This document shows positions 1 to 9,110 of a stretch of 64,000 nucleotides of DNA, piece after piece. The DNA is from UBA9715 sp964553375. GTDB taxonomy: Bacteria; Actinomycetota; Coriobacteriia; Coriobacteriales; Eggerthellaceae. The stretch's first letter is position 1, and every line of letters starts with the position of its first letter. Under the pieces are notes generated by a model. It saw only the letters and a list, made by a program, of their open reading frames with translations, had not been told where the DNA came from and searched no databases. The position numbers and the translations under genes were made by a program. The stretch is taken from assembly GCA_964553375.1 (NCBI GenBank), contig CAZKKN010000002.1:1-64000 (forward strand), given 5' to 3'.

Positions 1-486
1 ACCGAGACCGATGTCACCTTGGCCAGCGCATCCGACGCCATCATCATCGGCTTCAACGTGCGTCCCACGGGCAAATCCAAGCAGCAGGCCGAGAAGGAGA
101 AGGTGGACATCCGCCTCTACCGCGTGATCTATCAGGCCATAGAGGAGATTAACGCCGCTCGTGTGGGCTTGCTCTCACCCGACATCGTGGAGGAAGACAC
201 CGGCATCGCCGAAGTGCGCGAGCTCTTCAAGGTGCCCAAAGTGGGCACGGTGGCTGGCAGCTACGTGGTGGAAGGCGAGCTCAACCGCGATGACCAGGTT
301 CGCATCGTGCGTGATGGCACCATCATCTTCGATGGCACCTTTGCAAGCATGCGACGGTTCAAAGACGATGTGAAAACGGTTAAGCAAGGATATGAATGCG
401 GTTTGGGCATCAACGGCTTCCAGGACCTCAAGGTGGGCGATACTATCGAGGGTTACATCGTGAAGGAAGTTGAGAGAACCGAGTAA
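1..486 (+). CDS. infB: Translation initiation factor IF-2, C-terminal part (5' end outside window)
   Basis: The frame is open from the first base of the window, so this is the 3' end of a longer gene. The roughly 161 visible residues match the last two domains of IF-2, the GTPase that places initiator tRNA on the 30S subunit. They include the GFNVRP segment, the VKVG-like VPKVGTVAGSYV beta-barrel segment, and a C-terminal domain ending in GDTIEGYIVKEVERTE. The GTP-binding domain lies upstream of the window. The gene is followed after 3 bases by rbfA, the usual infB-rbfA-truB ribosome-assembly order. Identification is firm; only the start is missing. Confidence 0.95.
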   Translation, partial: TETDVTLASASDAIIIGFNVRPTGKSKQQAEKEKVDIRLYRVIYQAIEEINAARVGLLSPDIVEEDTGIAEVRELFKVPKVGTVAGSYVVEGELNRDDQVRIVRDGTIIFDGTFASMRRFKDDVKTVKQGYECGLGINGFQDLKVGDTIEGYIVKEVERTE

Positions 487-489
487 GCC

Positions 490-879
490 ATGAAACAGAA
501 TGCCTCTTCCCGCAGGGTAAACGAGCAGGCGCGCCAGGTCATCGCGGAGATCCTCATGTTCGACATCTCCGACCCGCGCCTTAACCTGGTGACCATAACC
601 GGTTGCGAGGTCAGCTTCGACCGAAGCGCCTGCAATGTCTACTACACCACAACCCCCGACAACTACGAGGCTGCAGAAGCGGCCTTGAGCAGCGCCGCGG
701 GGAAGATCCGTCGCGAGATGGCTCAGAAGCTCTCCTGGCGCACAGCCCCCGAGCTGCGCTTCCATCTGGATGGGAGCGTGGATGAGGCCGAGCGCATCGC
801 CAAAGCCCTCCAGGCCGAACAGCGCCGGGTGCAGGGAAGCATCTATGATGAAGAGCTGGAAGATATAGCGTCGGAATAG
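490..879 (+). CDS. rbfA: 30S ribosome-binding factor A
   Basis: A 129-residue protein of normal RbfA length. RbfA is a KH-fold factor that binds immature 30S subunits and helps the 5' end of 16S rRNA mature, which matters most in the cold. The N-terminal RRVNEQARQVIAEIL helix and the DPRLNLVTITGCEVSFD strand are typical, as is the later AAGKIRREMAQKLSWRTAPELRF segment. It starts at ATG 3 bases after infB and is followed by a DHH phosphoesterase and truB, so it is almost certainly cotranscribed with them. Confidence 0.95.
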   Translation: MKQNASSRRVNEQARQVIAEILMFDISDPRLNLVTITGCEVSFDRSACNVYYTTTPDNYEAAEAALSSAAGKIRREMAQKLSWRTAPELRFHLDGSVDEAERIAKALQAEQRRVQGSIYDEELEDIASE

Positions 880-881
880 CC

Positions 882-1871
882 ATGGGCATGTCAGCGTCAA
901 CGAATACCTCCATCTCGGAGATGGCACTCCTGGTGCGCGAGCGCGATAACTTCGTGATCTGCGGCCATATCAGCCCCGATGGCGACTGCCTGGGCAGTCA
1001 GCTGGCCTTAGCCGATGCCCTGCGCGCCCTGGGCAAAACGGTAACCTGCGTGCTCGCCCAAGACGATCCCATAGGGTCTGGCTTCGGCTTCTTGCCGGGC
1101 ATCGAGTCGCTTGTCCCGGCCAGCCGATTCGAGGGTCCGGCTGATACGTTCTTCGCTGTGGACGTATCTGTGAAGGATCGTTTGGGCGACGCTGCACTGC
1201 TTTTCGAGCGCTGTAGCGCTTCATTCGCTTTAGACCATCATGCCTCATGTGCCCCCCTGTGCGATTTCCAGTACGTCGATCCCGATTCGCCTTCGGCGAG
1301 CCTTCTGGTATGGGCGCTTGCCAAGGAGCTTCTCGCTGCTCCTTCGGCGGACTGCGCCCTTTGCGCCTACACGGGACTTGTGACCGACACCGGGGGCTTC
1401 CGGTTCCAAAACAGCACTGAAGAAGCCTTCAAAGCCGCATCTGAACTCGTGCTTTTCGGTGCGGATCCGGCCTTCGTGGCAACCCAGGTCTTCCAGAACC
1501 GCAGCCTCCCGTCGCTGGAACTGGAACGGATCGCCCTGGAGCGTATGAGGGTCTTCTGCGAAGGACGCGGCGTGCTCAGCTGGATCACCTTGGACGACCT
1601 CCAAACGCTGGGTGCCCAGAAAAGCGACACTGAGCCGCTCATCGATGCCATCCGCTCCCTGGAGGGAACCCGTGTGGCCTGCATGCTCCGCCAGCAGGAA
1701 GGCTTCATCCGCGGCAGCCTGCGAGCCAAGGATGCCACCGATGTCTCGGCTCTGGCGCGCACCCTGAATGGCGGGGGTCATGTGGCCGCTGCAGGGTTCA
1801 CGCTGTATATGACCATGGATGAGGCGGTGCCCTTCATGGAGATGAAGATCTCCGAGCTCCTTCAGGGCTAG
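882..1871 (+). CDS. DHH/DHHA1 phosphoesterase, NrnA-like (nanoRNase / pAp phosphatase)
   Basis: This 329-residue protein belongs to the DHH phosphoesterase family. In Gram-positive bacteria, NrnA members degrade very short RNAs and 3'-phosphoadenosine 5'-phosphate. Metal-binding motifs are visible in order: HISPDGDCLGS near residue 28, FFAVDVS near 90, DHHAS near 116, and the DHHA1 motif GGGHVAAAGF near 300. It sits between rbfA and truB, where NrnA homologues commonly occur in Actinobacteria and Firmicutes. ATG 882 and ATG 888 are both possible starts. A c-di-AMP or pApA hydrolase activity cannot be excluded, but the protein lacks the PAS and GGDEF domains of GdpP. Confidence 0.88.
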   Translation: MGMSASTNTSISEMALLVRERDNFVICGHISPDGDCLGSQLALADALRALGKTVTCVLAQDDPIGSGFGFLPGIESLVPASRFEGPADTFFAVDVSVKDRLGDAALLFERCSASFALDHHASCAPLCDFQYVDPDSPSASLLVWALAKELLAAPSADCALCAYTGLVTDTGGFRFQNSTEEAFKAASELVLFGADPAFVATQVFQNRSLPSLELERIALERMRVFCEGRGVLSWITLDDLQTLGAQKSDTEPLIDAIRSLEGTRVACMLRQQEGFIRGSLRAKDATDVSALARTLNGGGHVAAAGFTLYMTMDEAVPFMEMKISELLQG

Positions 1872-1880
1872 GGTAAGCCC

Positions 1881-2891
1881 ATGAAGCGGGGAACCACCGA
1901 CCTCTCCCTCCTAGTGGGGGTGAATAAACCCTCCGGCATGTCATCTCACGATGTGGTGAATGCCTGCCGGCGCATCTTCGGCGAGCGTCGTGTGGGCCAC
2001 ACGGGAACCTTGGACCCTTTAGCGGAAGGGGTGCTTCCCATCGCCATCGGCCCTGCCACCCGATTGGACCGCTATCTCACCGGCCACGATAAGAGGTACC
2101 TCGCCGTTTTGCGCTTCGGCAGCGAAACCACCACCGATGACTGCCAAGGGGAGGTGGTGGCCACCGCCCCGTGCCCCGATGATCTGCTTTCCGGGGATTT
2201 CGCTGAAGAGTACATCCGGGGTCTGGCAGGCGAGCACCTTCAGATGCCTCCGCAATATTCGGCCATCAAAGTGCAGGGGCGCAAAGCCTACGAGATAGCC
2301 CGGGCAGGGGAGCAAGCGGCTTTGGAGCCCCGACCCATCACCGTGCACTGGGCTGAACTGGCGGGGCGACGTTTCAATGAAGAGGAAGGCTGCATCGAAT
2401 GGGCCGTGCTCTTCTACGTCTCCAAAGGCACCTATATCCGTTCTTTGGTTCGCGATATAGGTCGCGAGCTTGGATGCTATGCCCATGTTGGAAACCTGTT
2501 GCGCAGTGCCAGCGGACCGCTCACCCTGGACTCTTGCTATAGCCTGGAAACCTTGGAAGCCCTGGGCACCCAAGCTGCTTTGGATCCGGTGCGCTGCCTG
2601 GGATTCCGCTTCGCCTATGGGGATGGATTCGCATCGCTGCTCTTGAACGGCGGGAAGATCCCCGCACACGAGCTTGAGCTCTATCATATGAAAGAAGGGC
2701 TTTCCGCGGACGGGGAGACCCCTTGCGCTTGCTGCAGCACCGGGGCCGAGCCTTCCGATGCGCCTTTGGAAGATGGTGAGCCCATCGCCTTAGTGCTTGA
2801 GAACAAGCTTAAGGCCATCTATCGGTTCGATGAGGCAACAGGTTCTTTGAAGCCAGAAACGGTATTCTCCATTGGCGTTGCCCGCCGCTAA
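1881..2891 (+). CDS. truB: tRNA pseudouridine(55) synthase
   Basis: TruB isomerises U55 in the T-loop of tRNAs. The signature GHTGTLDPLAEGVLPIAIG is present, with catalytic Asp at residue 45, together with KPSGMSSHDVV and SKGTYIRSLVRDIG. At 336 residues it is slightly longer than many homologues. Part of the extra length is a cysteine-containing linker (CACC, about residues 280-285) inside the C-terminal PUA-like domain. It lies 9 bases after the phosphoesterase. The ribF gene that often follows truB is absent here; a membrane pyrophosphatase comes next. Confidence 0.95.
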   Translation: MKRGTTDLSLLVGVNKPSGMSSHDVVNACRRIFGERRVGHTGTLDPLAEGVLPIAIGPATRLDRYLTGHDKRYLAVLRFGSETTTDDCQGEVVATAPCPDDLLSGDFAEEYIRGLAGEHLQMPPQYSAIKVQGRKAYEIARAGEQAALEPRPITVHWAELAGRRFNEEEGCIEWAVLFYVSKGTYIRSLVRDIGRELGCYAHVGNLLRSASGPLTLDSCYSLETLEALGTQAALDPVRCLGFRFAYGDGFASLLLNGGKIPAHELELYHMKEGLSADGETPCACCSTGAEPSDAPLEDGEPIALVLENKLKAIYRFDEATGSLKPETVFSIGVARR

Positions 2892-3014
2892 CGGCAAAAA
2901 TGGGCGCTCTCGCTTAATTTCCCGGTAAATCTAATAAAATAGGAAAGCTGCTGTTTTCGGGCGCTTGCGCCTCGGATTCAGCATGCAGGAACAAGGGAAT
3001 TAAGGAGGAGTGGC

Positions 3015-5141
3015 GTGACAACATCAGTAGCATGGATTGCACCGATCTGTGCCCTTGTGGGCATTCTCGTTGCAGCCTATCTGGGAAGCTGGGTGCTCAA
3101 GCAGAATCCCGGCCCGGATAAAATGAACGATATCTCGAAGAAGATCCAGCAGGGAGCGAAGGCCTTCCTGATGAGCGAGTACAAACTGCTCATCATCTTC
3201 ATGGTGGTCGTTGCCATCGTGATGGCCATCGCCCTGTCGCCGATCACCGCACTTGCCTTTATAACCGGCGGCGTCCTTTCTGCCGCAGCTGGCTATGTAG
3301 GCATGCATGTGGCGACTCGTGCTAACACCCGCACGGCCTATGCTGCCGAGACCTCGGTGGCCAAAGCGCTCAACGTGAGCTTCAAATCCGGCCTCACTAT
3401 GGGCCTTTGCGTTGCTTCCTTTGCGCTTATGGGCCTGTCGCTTTGGCTGCTCCTCTTGGTCTTCGGTGTCAACATCCTGGATGCCGACCTCATCCACGAG
3501 AACGTGGGCATGGTTGAGGGCTTCGCCACCGGCGCTTCGGCTGTGGCTCTCTTCGCCCGTGTGGGCGGCGGCATCTACACCAAGGCCGCAGACGTAGGTG
3601 CTGACCTGGTGGGCAAGGTGGAAGCCGGCATCCCCGAGGATGACCCGCGCAACCCAGCCACCATCGCCGACAACGTGGGCGACAACGTGGGCGACGTGGC
3701 CGGCATGGGTGCCGACCTCTTCGAGTCCTACACCGGTGCCATCCTGGCCCCCACCATCCTGGCTGCCACTTTCGGCGCCTTGGGTTACTTCAATGGGGTC
3801 ATCGATTTCACTTGGGCGCTCATCACGCCGCTCATCATCGCTGCTTGCGGCATCATCACCTCGATCATCGGCCTGTTCGCTGTGCGCACCAAAGAAGGTG
3901 CCGACCTGCACAAGGCCCTGAATCGCGGTACCTACCTGGCTGCAGGCATAGAGATCGTGGTCATCTTCATCATCTTCTTCCTTTGGAACAACACCGCGGG
4001 CTCCAATGCCCAGCCGCTCTGGCTTTTCGGCTCCGTGATCTGCGGCTTGGTGGCGGGCCTTGCCATCGGGCGCATCACCGAGTACTTCTGCTCCGATAAG
4101 TACAAGCCGGTGCATAAGATCGCCGAGGCCGCCGAGACCGGCGCTGCCACGGTGATCATCGAGGGCCTGGCTACGGGCATGAAGTCCACCATCGCCCCCA
4201 TCGTGCTCATCGCTTTGGCCATCATCGGCGCCTTCACCTTCGGCAACATGGCCTTCCCCATGGGCATCCTGAACGAAGGCGGCATCGCCATGGGCCTTTA
4301 CGGCGTTGGCCTGGCTGCTACCGGCATGCTCTCCAACACCGCCATCACCATCGGTGTGGACGCTTACGGCCCCGTGGCCGATAACGCTGGCGGCATCGCT
4401 GAGATGGCAGGCCTCCCCGAGGAGGTCCGTGACCGCACCGACGCCCTGGATGCCGTAGGCAACACCACCGCAGCCATCGCCAAGGGCTTCGCCATCTCCT
4501 CTGCCGGTCTTGCGGCCATCTCCCTGTTCGTGTCCTATCAGGCCAATATGCATCATCAGATCGCCGATTTCGCCCTCACCCTCACCGATCCCATCATCGT
4601 GGCCGGCATCTTCATCGGCGCCATGATGCCCTTCATGTTCGCCGCGCTTACCATGGGTGCGGTTTCCCGCGCGGCCCACGCCATGGTGGAGGAAGTGCGC
4701 CGTCAGTTCCGTGAGATCAAAGGCATCATGGAATACGAAGCGGAGCCGGAATACGACAAGTGCGTAGCCATCTCCACCACCTCCGCCCTCCATGAGATGA
4801 TGCTCCCTGGCATCCTGGCCATCGTGGTCCCCATCATCATCGGCTGCTTCAGTCCTGCGATGCTCGGTGGCTTTTTGGCTGGCGCTGTGGCCACGGGCAT
4901 GCTCATGGCCATCTTCATGTCCAACTCCGGCGGAGCTTGGGATAATGCGAAGAAATACATCGAGCAGGGTCATTTCGGAGGCAAGCACTCCGAGGCGCAC
5001 AAATCTGCCGTTGTGGGTGACACCGTGGGCGACCCGTTCAAGGACACCTCCGGCCCGTCCATGAACATCCTCATCAACCTGATGACCATCGTGTCGCTGA
5101 CCTTCAGCCCGCTGTTCATCCTGGTGCAGAGCCTGTTCTAA
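3015..5141 (+). CDS. hppA: Membrane-bound cation-translocating pyrophosphatase, K+-dependent type
   Basis: This 708-residue, very hydrophobic protein (about 16 membrane helices expected) couples PPi hydrolysis to H+ and/or Na+ export. The substrate site motif DNVGDNVGDVAGMGADLFES is complete, as is the C-terminal GDTVGDPFKDTSGPSMN. In the diagnostic segment GNTTAAIAKGFAI, alanine occupies the position that is lysine in K+-independent enzymes. This places the protein in the K+-stimulated group, which includes Na+ pumps. The ion transported cannot be read with certainty. The start is GTG 3015, with a strong AAGGAGG 6 bases upstream. The gene stands alone and ends at an intrinsic terminator. Confidence 0.95.
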   Translation: MTTSVAWIAPICALVGILVAAYLGSWVLKQNPGPDKMNDISKKIQQGAKAFLMSEYKLLIIFMVVVAIVMAIALSPITALAFITGGVLSAAAGYVGMHVATRANTRTAYAAETSVAKALNVSFKSGLTMGLCVASFALMGLSLWLLLLVFGVNILDADLIHENVGMVEGFATGASAVALFARVGGGIYTKAADVGADLVGKVEAGIPEDDPRNPATIADNVGDNVGDVAGMGADLFESYTGAILAPTILAATFGALGYFNGVIDFTWALITPLIIAACGIITSIIGLFAVRTKEGADLHKALNRGTYLAAGIEIVVIFIIFFLWNNTAGSNAQPLWLFGSVICGLVAGLAIGRITEYFCSDKYKPVHKIAEAAETGAATVIIEGLATGMKSTIAPIVLIALAIIGAFTFGNMAFPMGILNEGGIAMGLYGVGLAATGMLSNTAITIGVDAYGPVADNAGGIAEMAGLPEEVRDRTDALDAVGNTTAAIAKGFAISSAGLAAISLFVSYQANMHHQIADFALTLTDPIIVAGIFIGAMMPFMFAALTMGAVSRAAHAMVEEVRRQFREIKGIMEYEAEPEYDKCVAISTTSALHEMMLPGILAIVVPIIIGCFSPAMLGGFLAGAVATGMLMAIFMSNSGGAWDNAKKYIEQGHFGGKHSEAHKSAVVGDTVGDPFKDTSGPSMNILINLMTIVSLTFSPLFILVQSLF

Positions 5142-5164
5142 AGAATCGAGCAGAACGCTTTTCA

Positions 5165-5194
5165 GCCTCCCTTCCTCTTGAAGGGAGGCTTTTT
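5165..5194 (+). terminator. Intrinsic terminator after hppA
   Basis: A perfect 10-bp stem (GCCTCCCTTC / GAAGGGAGGC) with a 5-base loop is followed by five T residues, 23 bases after the hppA stop codon. Confidence 0.93.
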
Positions 5195-5204
5195 CATGTG
5201 AGGG

Positions 5205-5236
5205 AGAAATGAAAGAAGAAGAGGGCTGGAGCCCTC
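5205..5236 (-). terminator. Intrinsic terminator of dgt (minus strand)
   Basis: Read on the minus strand, GAGGGCT and AGCCCTC form a short GC-rich hairpin (positions 5236 to 5221). It is followed by the T-rich run TTCTTCTTTCATTTC. It lies just past the dgt stop codon and faces the hppA terminator, as expected for convergent genes. Confidence 0.7.
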
Positions 5237-5264
5237 CCAGCCGTTTGATCCGAAACGACGCCCC

Positions 5265-6491
5265 TTAGCTCAGATCCGAGCAGTACTCGCGCATGAACAG
5301 GCGCTTGGTGCTCTTGGGGAAGAGATAGTGGTACAGGGCGATGAAGTAGCTATCGGTCATGGAGGAGATGTAATCCACGATGATCTGATTCGGCTCTTCG
5401 GCCAGATACTCGTCGCGTGTGATGGAGTGTGACTTCGCGATGAGCCGCTCTATGTGGTGCTTGAAGACAGGGGAGGATTCGTCCCCGGTCAGAAGCTGAC
5501 GCAACAGCTCCTCATACATCTCGGTGAACATCTCCTCCACGATGTTCTCGTATTCCGAAACCGTGCCCTCCTTGAAATAGATCTCCTCGTAGTTTTGCGC
5601 CTTGGCGCGCACGATGTCGGCGAATACCTCTTCGCTCATGGCAATGGAGTCCCTGCCATAGCTGTTGTTGACGATATCCACGGTCATGTTGTTGATGATC
5701 TGGGCATTGTTCTGACCGATGATGGAGGTCTCGAAGCGGTGGAGGGAATCTATGACTCCCACATCCATCGCATCGGCCCGGTCCTTGCCGATGTAGGCGA
5801 TCATGTCGCTGACCCGCACGACGCACCCCTCCAAAGTGGAGGGCCGCAGTGTCTTTATGAATGAGGCATCGGAGTTGCAGCGCTCCACTGCCTCATCAAG
5901 CGCTTCGAAGGAATCCATGCAGCCCAGCTTCAGCACCTGCTGGGCGAACTCGCCGTTGTGGCAAATGGCCCCGTCCAGGGTCTGAAGGCTGATATTGCGA
6001 CGGTAGAGGCGATCCATCACCCTCACCGACTGCACATTGTGACGAAAATGGCGTCCCGTATGGTCGTGATAGCACTGGGAGAGGTATTTCTCACCTGCGT
6101 GGCCGAAAGGTGTATGACCCAGGTCATGACCTAAGGCGATGGCCTCGGTGAGTTGCGTATTCAAGCCCAGAAGATCGCTTATGCCCCGGGCGATGCGACT
6201 CACCAGCTGCACATGGAGCCCGCGCCTGGAGATGTCGTCGTTTTCCACGAACGAGAAGACCTGGGTCTTGTCTGCGTAGTGGTTATAGGCGGGGATGTTG
6301 ATGATCTTCTCTATATCCCGGGCGAAGGCAGGACGGGTCAATGTGGCCTCGTCGTGAGCCTTTGCCTCGCGGCGCACGATATCCTCATCCTTGAAGGCAT
6401 AGGGGTTCTCCCACCCGGATGCGCGGTTCTCAAGTATCTCATGCTCGATTTGCGGGTCGAGCTCCAGGTAGGGAAGGGGGGTTTCGCTCAT
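5265..6491 (-). CDS. dgt: HD-domain deoxyguanosinetriphosphate triphosphohydrolase (dGTPase-like)
   Basis: This 408-residue HD-superfamily enzyme is predicted to hydrolyse dNTPs to nucleoside and triphosphate. The metal-binding HD pair is seen in IALGHDLGHTPFGHAGE, preceded by HVQLVSRIARGISDLLG, both typical of dGTPase-like proteins. ATG 6491 is preferred over ATG 6509 because AAGGAG lies just upstream of it, and a TACAAT -10 element would start transcription close to 6509. It is divergent from dnaG, the same pairing seen in many Actinobacteria. The exact nucleotide preference is unknown. Confidence 0.88.
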   Translation of the reverse strand: MSETPLPYLELDPQIEHEILENRASGWENPYAFKDEDIVRREAKAHDEATLTRPAFARDIEKIINIPAYNHYADKTQVFSFVENDDISRRGLHVQLVSRIARGISDLLGLNTQLTEAIALGHDLGHTPFGHAGEKYLSQCYHDHTGRHFRHNVQSVRVMDRLYRRNISLQTLDGAICHNGEFAQQVLKLGCMDSFEALDEAVERCNSDASFIKTLRPSTLEGCVVRVSDMIAYIGKDRADAMDVGVIDSLHRFETSIIGQNNAQIINNMTVDIVNNSYGRDSIAMSEEVFADIVRAKAQNYEEIYFKEGTVSEYENIVEEMFTEMYEELLRQLLTGDESSPVFKHHIERLIAKSHSITRDEYLAEEPNQIIVDYISSMTDSYFIALYHYLFPKSTKRLFMREYCSDLS

Positions 6492-6546
6492 TCGTCTCTC
6501 CTTAATCATATCGCCCTATTGTAACAAGCGAGCGGTGCAGGTCCCC

Positions 6547-6574
6547 TTACATCTTATAAACCATGCGTTATACT
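6547..6574 (+). promoter_or_regulatory. Probable dnaG promoter
   Basis: TTACAT (6547-6552), a 16-base spacer and TATACT (6569-6574) resemble a housekeeping promoter. It would start transcription near 6581. This excludes the upstream ATG at 6563 and supports GTG 6617 as the dnaG start. Confidence 0.6.
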
Positions 6575-6616
6575 TCCAACACAGCGAACACTCGCATTAA
6601 AGACAGGCAGGCATTC

Positions 6617-8461
6617 GTGGGCCGCATTAGCGACGAAGACATACAGAAAGTGCGCGAGGCAACCGACCTGGTGGCGCTCATCGGGGAATCCATCCCGTTG
6701 AAGCAAAAGGGGCGCGAGTTCTGGTGCTGCTGTCCGTTTCATCAGGAGAAGACCCCTTCCTGCAAGATCGACCCGGCCACCCAGCTTTGGCACTGCTTCG
6801 GCTGCGGTGAAGGCGGTGATGTCTTCGGCTTCCTCATGAAATCCCAAGATATCAGCTTCCCCGATGCCGTGCGCACCCTGGCCGAGCGCGCCCACATAGA
6901 CATCGCCGAGGCCGGCGGTCCGGGGGTGTCCCAGTCCCAGAAAGCCCGATTGCGCGATGTCTGCCGCTGTGCCATGGAGTTCTACCACACTCAGCTCATG
7001 CGAGGAAAATCCCCTGAAGCCGATGCTGCTCGAGCCTATCTGGCCTCCCGCGACCTCGGCGGAGAGGTCCCCAAACGCTGGTCGCTCGGCTTCGCTCCGG
7101 GCCATCGCATGCTTGTGAACCACTTGGCTTCCCAGGGCTTCAAACCCCAGGAGATGATCCAGGCAAACGTAGCCGTTCAACGCTCCGGCGGGTCGTTGGC
7201 CGACCGGTTCTTCAACCGCGTGATGTTTCCCATCTTCGACATCCAAGGGGAATGCATCGCCTTCGGCGGCAGGGTGATCGGCCAAGGCGAACCCAAATAC
7301 CTCAATTCCCAGGAGACGCCGCTTTTCCATAAATCCAACGTGCTCTATGGCCTGGACAAGGCGAAGGCAGCCATGACAAGCACCGGGGACGCCATCGTGG
7401 TGGAGGGATATACCGATGTTATCGCCCTGCATGAACATGGCATTACCAACGCCGTGGCCACATTGGGCACCGCTCTCACCCTGCAGCATATCCGCCTGCT
7501 CTCGCGTCATGCCTCCAAGCGCATCATCTATCTTTTCGATGGCGATGCTGCAGGTCAGCGTGCTGCCGACCGGGCGTTGGGATTCATCAACGATGACATG
7601 ACCCCCGAGGCGGGGAAAACCCGCATCGAGCTTTGCGCCATCACGCTTCCAGACGATCTGGATCCGGCGGATTTCATCGAAGCCCGGGGGGCGGATGCCT
7701 TGAAGGCGCTTCTGGATCAGGCGAAACCCTTGGTGCTCTATGGCATCGAGCGGCGCTTGGCCAACCACGACCTGAGCTCTGTGGAAGGACGCACACGGGC
7801 CTTCGCCGATGCGCTTTCCGTACTGGCTCCAATAAAGACCTCGCTTCTCGCTAAGGATTATGCGGTCCAGCTGGCCGGACGCCTCCAAATGCGAGAAGAA
7901 GACGCCCTTGCCGCCCTGGCCGAGCTGAAACCCCCTGTCACGTATGGGGCAGAGGGCCAAAACGCACCAGTGCAAGAGCCATCCCACAGGCCGTCTTTAA
8001 GCGAGGCGGAGAAGAGCCGCCGGCGCTTGGAACGGCGCTTCCTTGCCCTAGCGGTGCAAGATCCCACCTTGGCCTTGGGTTTTGCCGATACCCTGGCTCA
8101 GACCCATTGGCACGATGCGCTGAGCGCCTCCATCGCTGCGGCGCTGCTGAGCGCCTTGGAGGATAATCCCTCCCGCACTCCGGCAGAGCTCGTATCCTCC
8201 ATCGCCACTGCCGAACCGCAAGCGGCAGGCGTTCTCACAGGTTTCGCCCCTGCCTCCCAGGGCACGCCTCAAGAGACGTTGGCCTTCATCCAGGAGGAGC
8301 TCCAGATCGGCGATTTGGAGGAATCCATCGCCGCTCTCAATGCCACCCTTAAAAGCCAATCCGGCGCAAGTGACGAGGAGCAGGATATGGTATTCCATGC
8401 CCTGGTGGACATGCAGAAGACCCTAGCCGCCAAGAAGGCCGCCCACAAGCTTTCCCTCTAG
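6617..8461 (+). CDS. dnaG: DNA primase
   Basis: DnaG makes the RNA primers for replication. The order is an N-terminal CHC2 zinc finger (CPFH...CFGC), the RNAP-like catalytic core with a TOPRIM domain (VVEGYTDVIALHEHG, then LFDGDAAGQRAADRA), and a less conserved C-terminal helicase-binding region. I chose GTG 6617 (614 residues, beginning MGRISDEDIQKVREATDLV) because homologues begin there and the promoter lies over the alternative ATG 6563. The latter would add 18 residues without family similarity. rpoD, often next to dnaG, is not adjacent here. Confidence 0.95.
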   Translation: MGRISDEDIQKVREATDLVALIGESIPLKQKGREFWCCCPFHQEKTPSCKIDPATQLWHCFGCGEGGDVFGFLMKSQDISFPDAVRTLAERAHIDIAEAGGPGVSQSQKARLRDVCRCAMEFYHTQLMRGKSPEADAARAYLASRDLGGEVPKRWSLGFAPGHRMLVNHLASQGFKPQEMIQANVAVQRSGGSLADRFFNRVMFPIFDIQGECIAFGGRVIGQGEPKYLNSQETPLFHKSNVLYGLDKAKAAMTSTGDAIVVEGYTDVIALHEHGITNAVATLGTALTLQHIRLLSRHASKRIIYLFDGDAAGQRAADRALGFINDDMTPEAGKTRIELCAITLPDDLDPADFIEARGADALKALLDQAKPLVLYGIERRLANHDLSSVEGRTRAFADALSVLAPIKTSLLAKDYAVQLAGRLQMREEDALAALAELKPPVTYGAEGQNAPVQEPSHRPSLSEAEKSRRRLERRFLALAVQDPTLALGFADTLAQTHWHDALSASIAAALLSALEDNPSRTPAELVSSIATAEPQAAGVLTGFAPASQGTPQETLAFIQEELQIGDLEESIAALNATLKSQSGASDEEQDMVFHALVDMQKTLAAKKAAHKLSL

Positions 8462-8573
8462 CGGGCTCCGTCCAGGGGAATAAGTTCTGCTTCTTCCGTA
8501 TCACCGCACCAAAGCCTTAAGGGTTGCCGCTATACTGGACTGGTAATGCTTGATAACGTAAGAAGGTCCTGCT

Positions 8574-9110
8574 GTGTTGAAAATCGTGCAATCGCCCGAT
8601 CCGCTCTTGAATCAAGTCTGCGAGCCGGTGAGCGACTTCGATAGATCGCTGAAAAAACTCGCTAAGTCCATGGAGAAAGCCATGTACGCCAACGATGGCG
8701 TGGGCATAGCAGCCCCTCAAGTGGGGGTTTTGAAGCGCTTGATCGTGATAGATGTATCCGCCGAGGATGTCCATGACCCTTTGGTGCTGGTGAATCCGCG
8801 CATCCTCGATCTGCAGGGCGACCCCATAGAAGCCGAAGAAGGCTGCCTTTCGTGCCCTGGCATCACGGTGCTCATAGAGCGCAAGCCTTGGGTCTCCGTG
8901 GCCTTCCAAGACCTGGAAGGGGAGGAATGGGAGATCTCCGGTGAGGATCTTCTCGGCCGCTGCCTGCAACATGAGATAGACCATCTGGAGGGCCGTACGC
9001 TTTTTGAGAGCGCCTCACCTAAAAACCGCATCAAAGCCTTGAAGGAATACGAGGAGGCCCGTCGCGCCGGAGCGAAGCCGGGCGAGACCTCGGTGAGGAT
9101 GGTGCGCTGA
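8574..9110 (+). CDS. def: Peptide deformylase
   Basis: This 178-residue metalloenzyme removes the formyl group from nascent proteins. All three family motifs are present: GVGIAAPQVG, EEGCLSCPG and QHEIDHLEG, which supply the metal-binding Cys and two His. GTG 8574 or TTG 8577 is the start, since the protein reads (M)LKIVQSPDP. A TATACT hexamer at 8531-8536 may be its -10 element. The stop codon overlaps the fmt start (TGATG), so the two formyl-cycle genes are coupled. Confidence 0.95.
   Translation: MLKIVQSPDPLLNQVCEPVSDFDRSLKKLAKSMEKAMYANDGVGIAAPQVGVLKRLIVIDVSAEDVHDPLVLVNPRILDLQGDPIEAEEGCLSCPGITVLIERKPWVSVAFQDLEGEEWEISGEDLLGRCLQHEIDHLEGRTLFESASPKNRIKALKEYEEARRAGAKPGETSVRMVR

Noticed and set aside
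3024..5000. 658-codon open frame antisense to hppA
   Set aside because: The product is His/Gly/Asp-rich, without any domain. It mirrors the codon bias of a highly conserved pump gene; such shadows are common in high-GC DNA.
6554..7987. 477-codon open frame antisense to dnaG
   Set aside because: It overlaps dnaG and its promoter completely and shows no recognisable motif.
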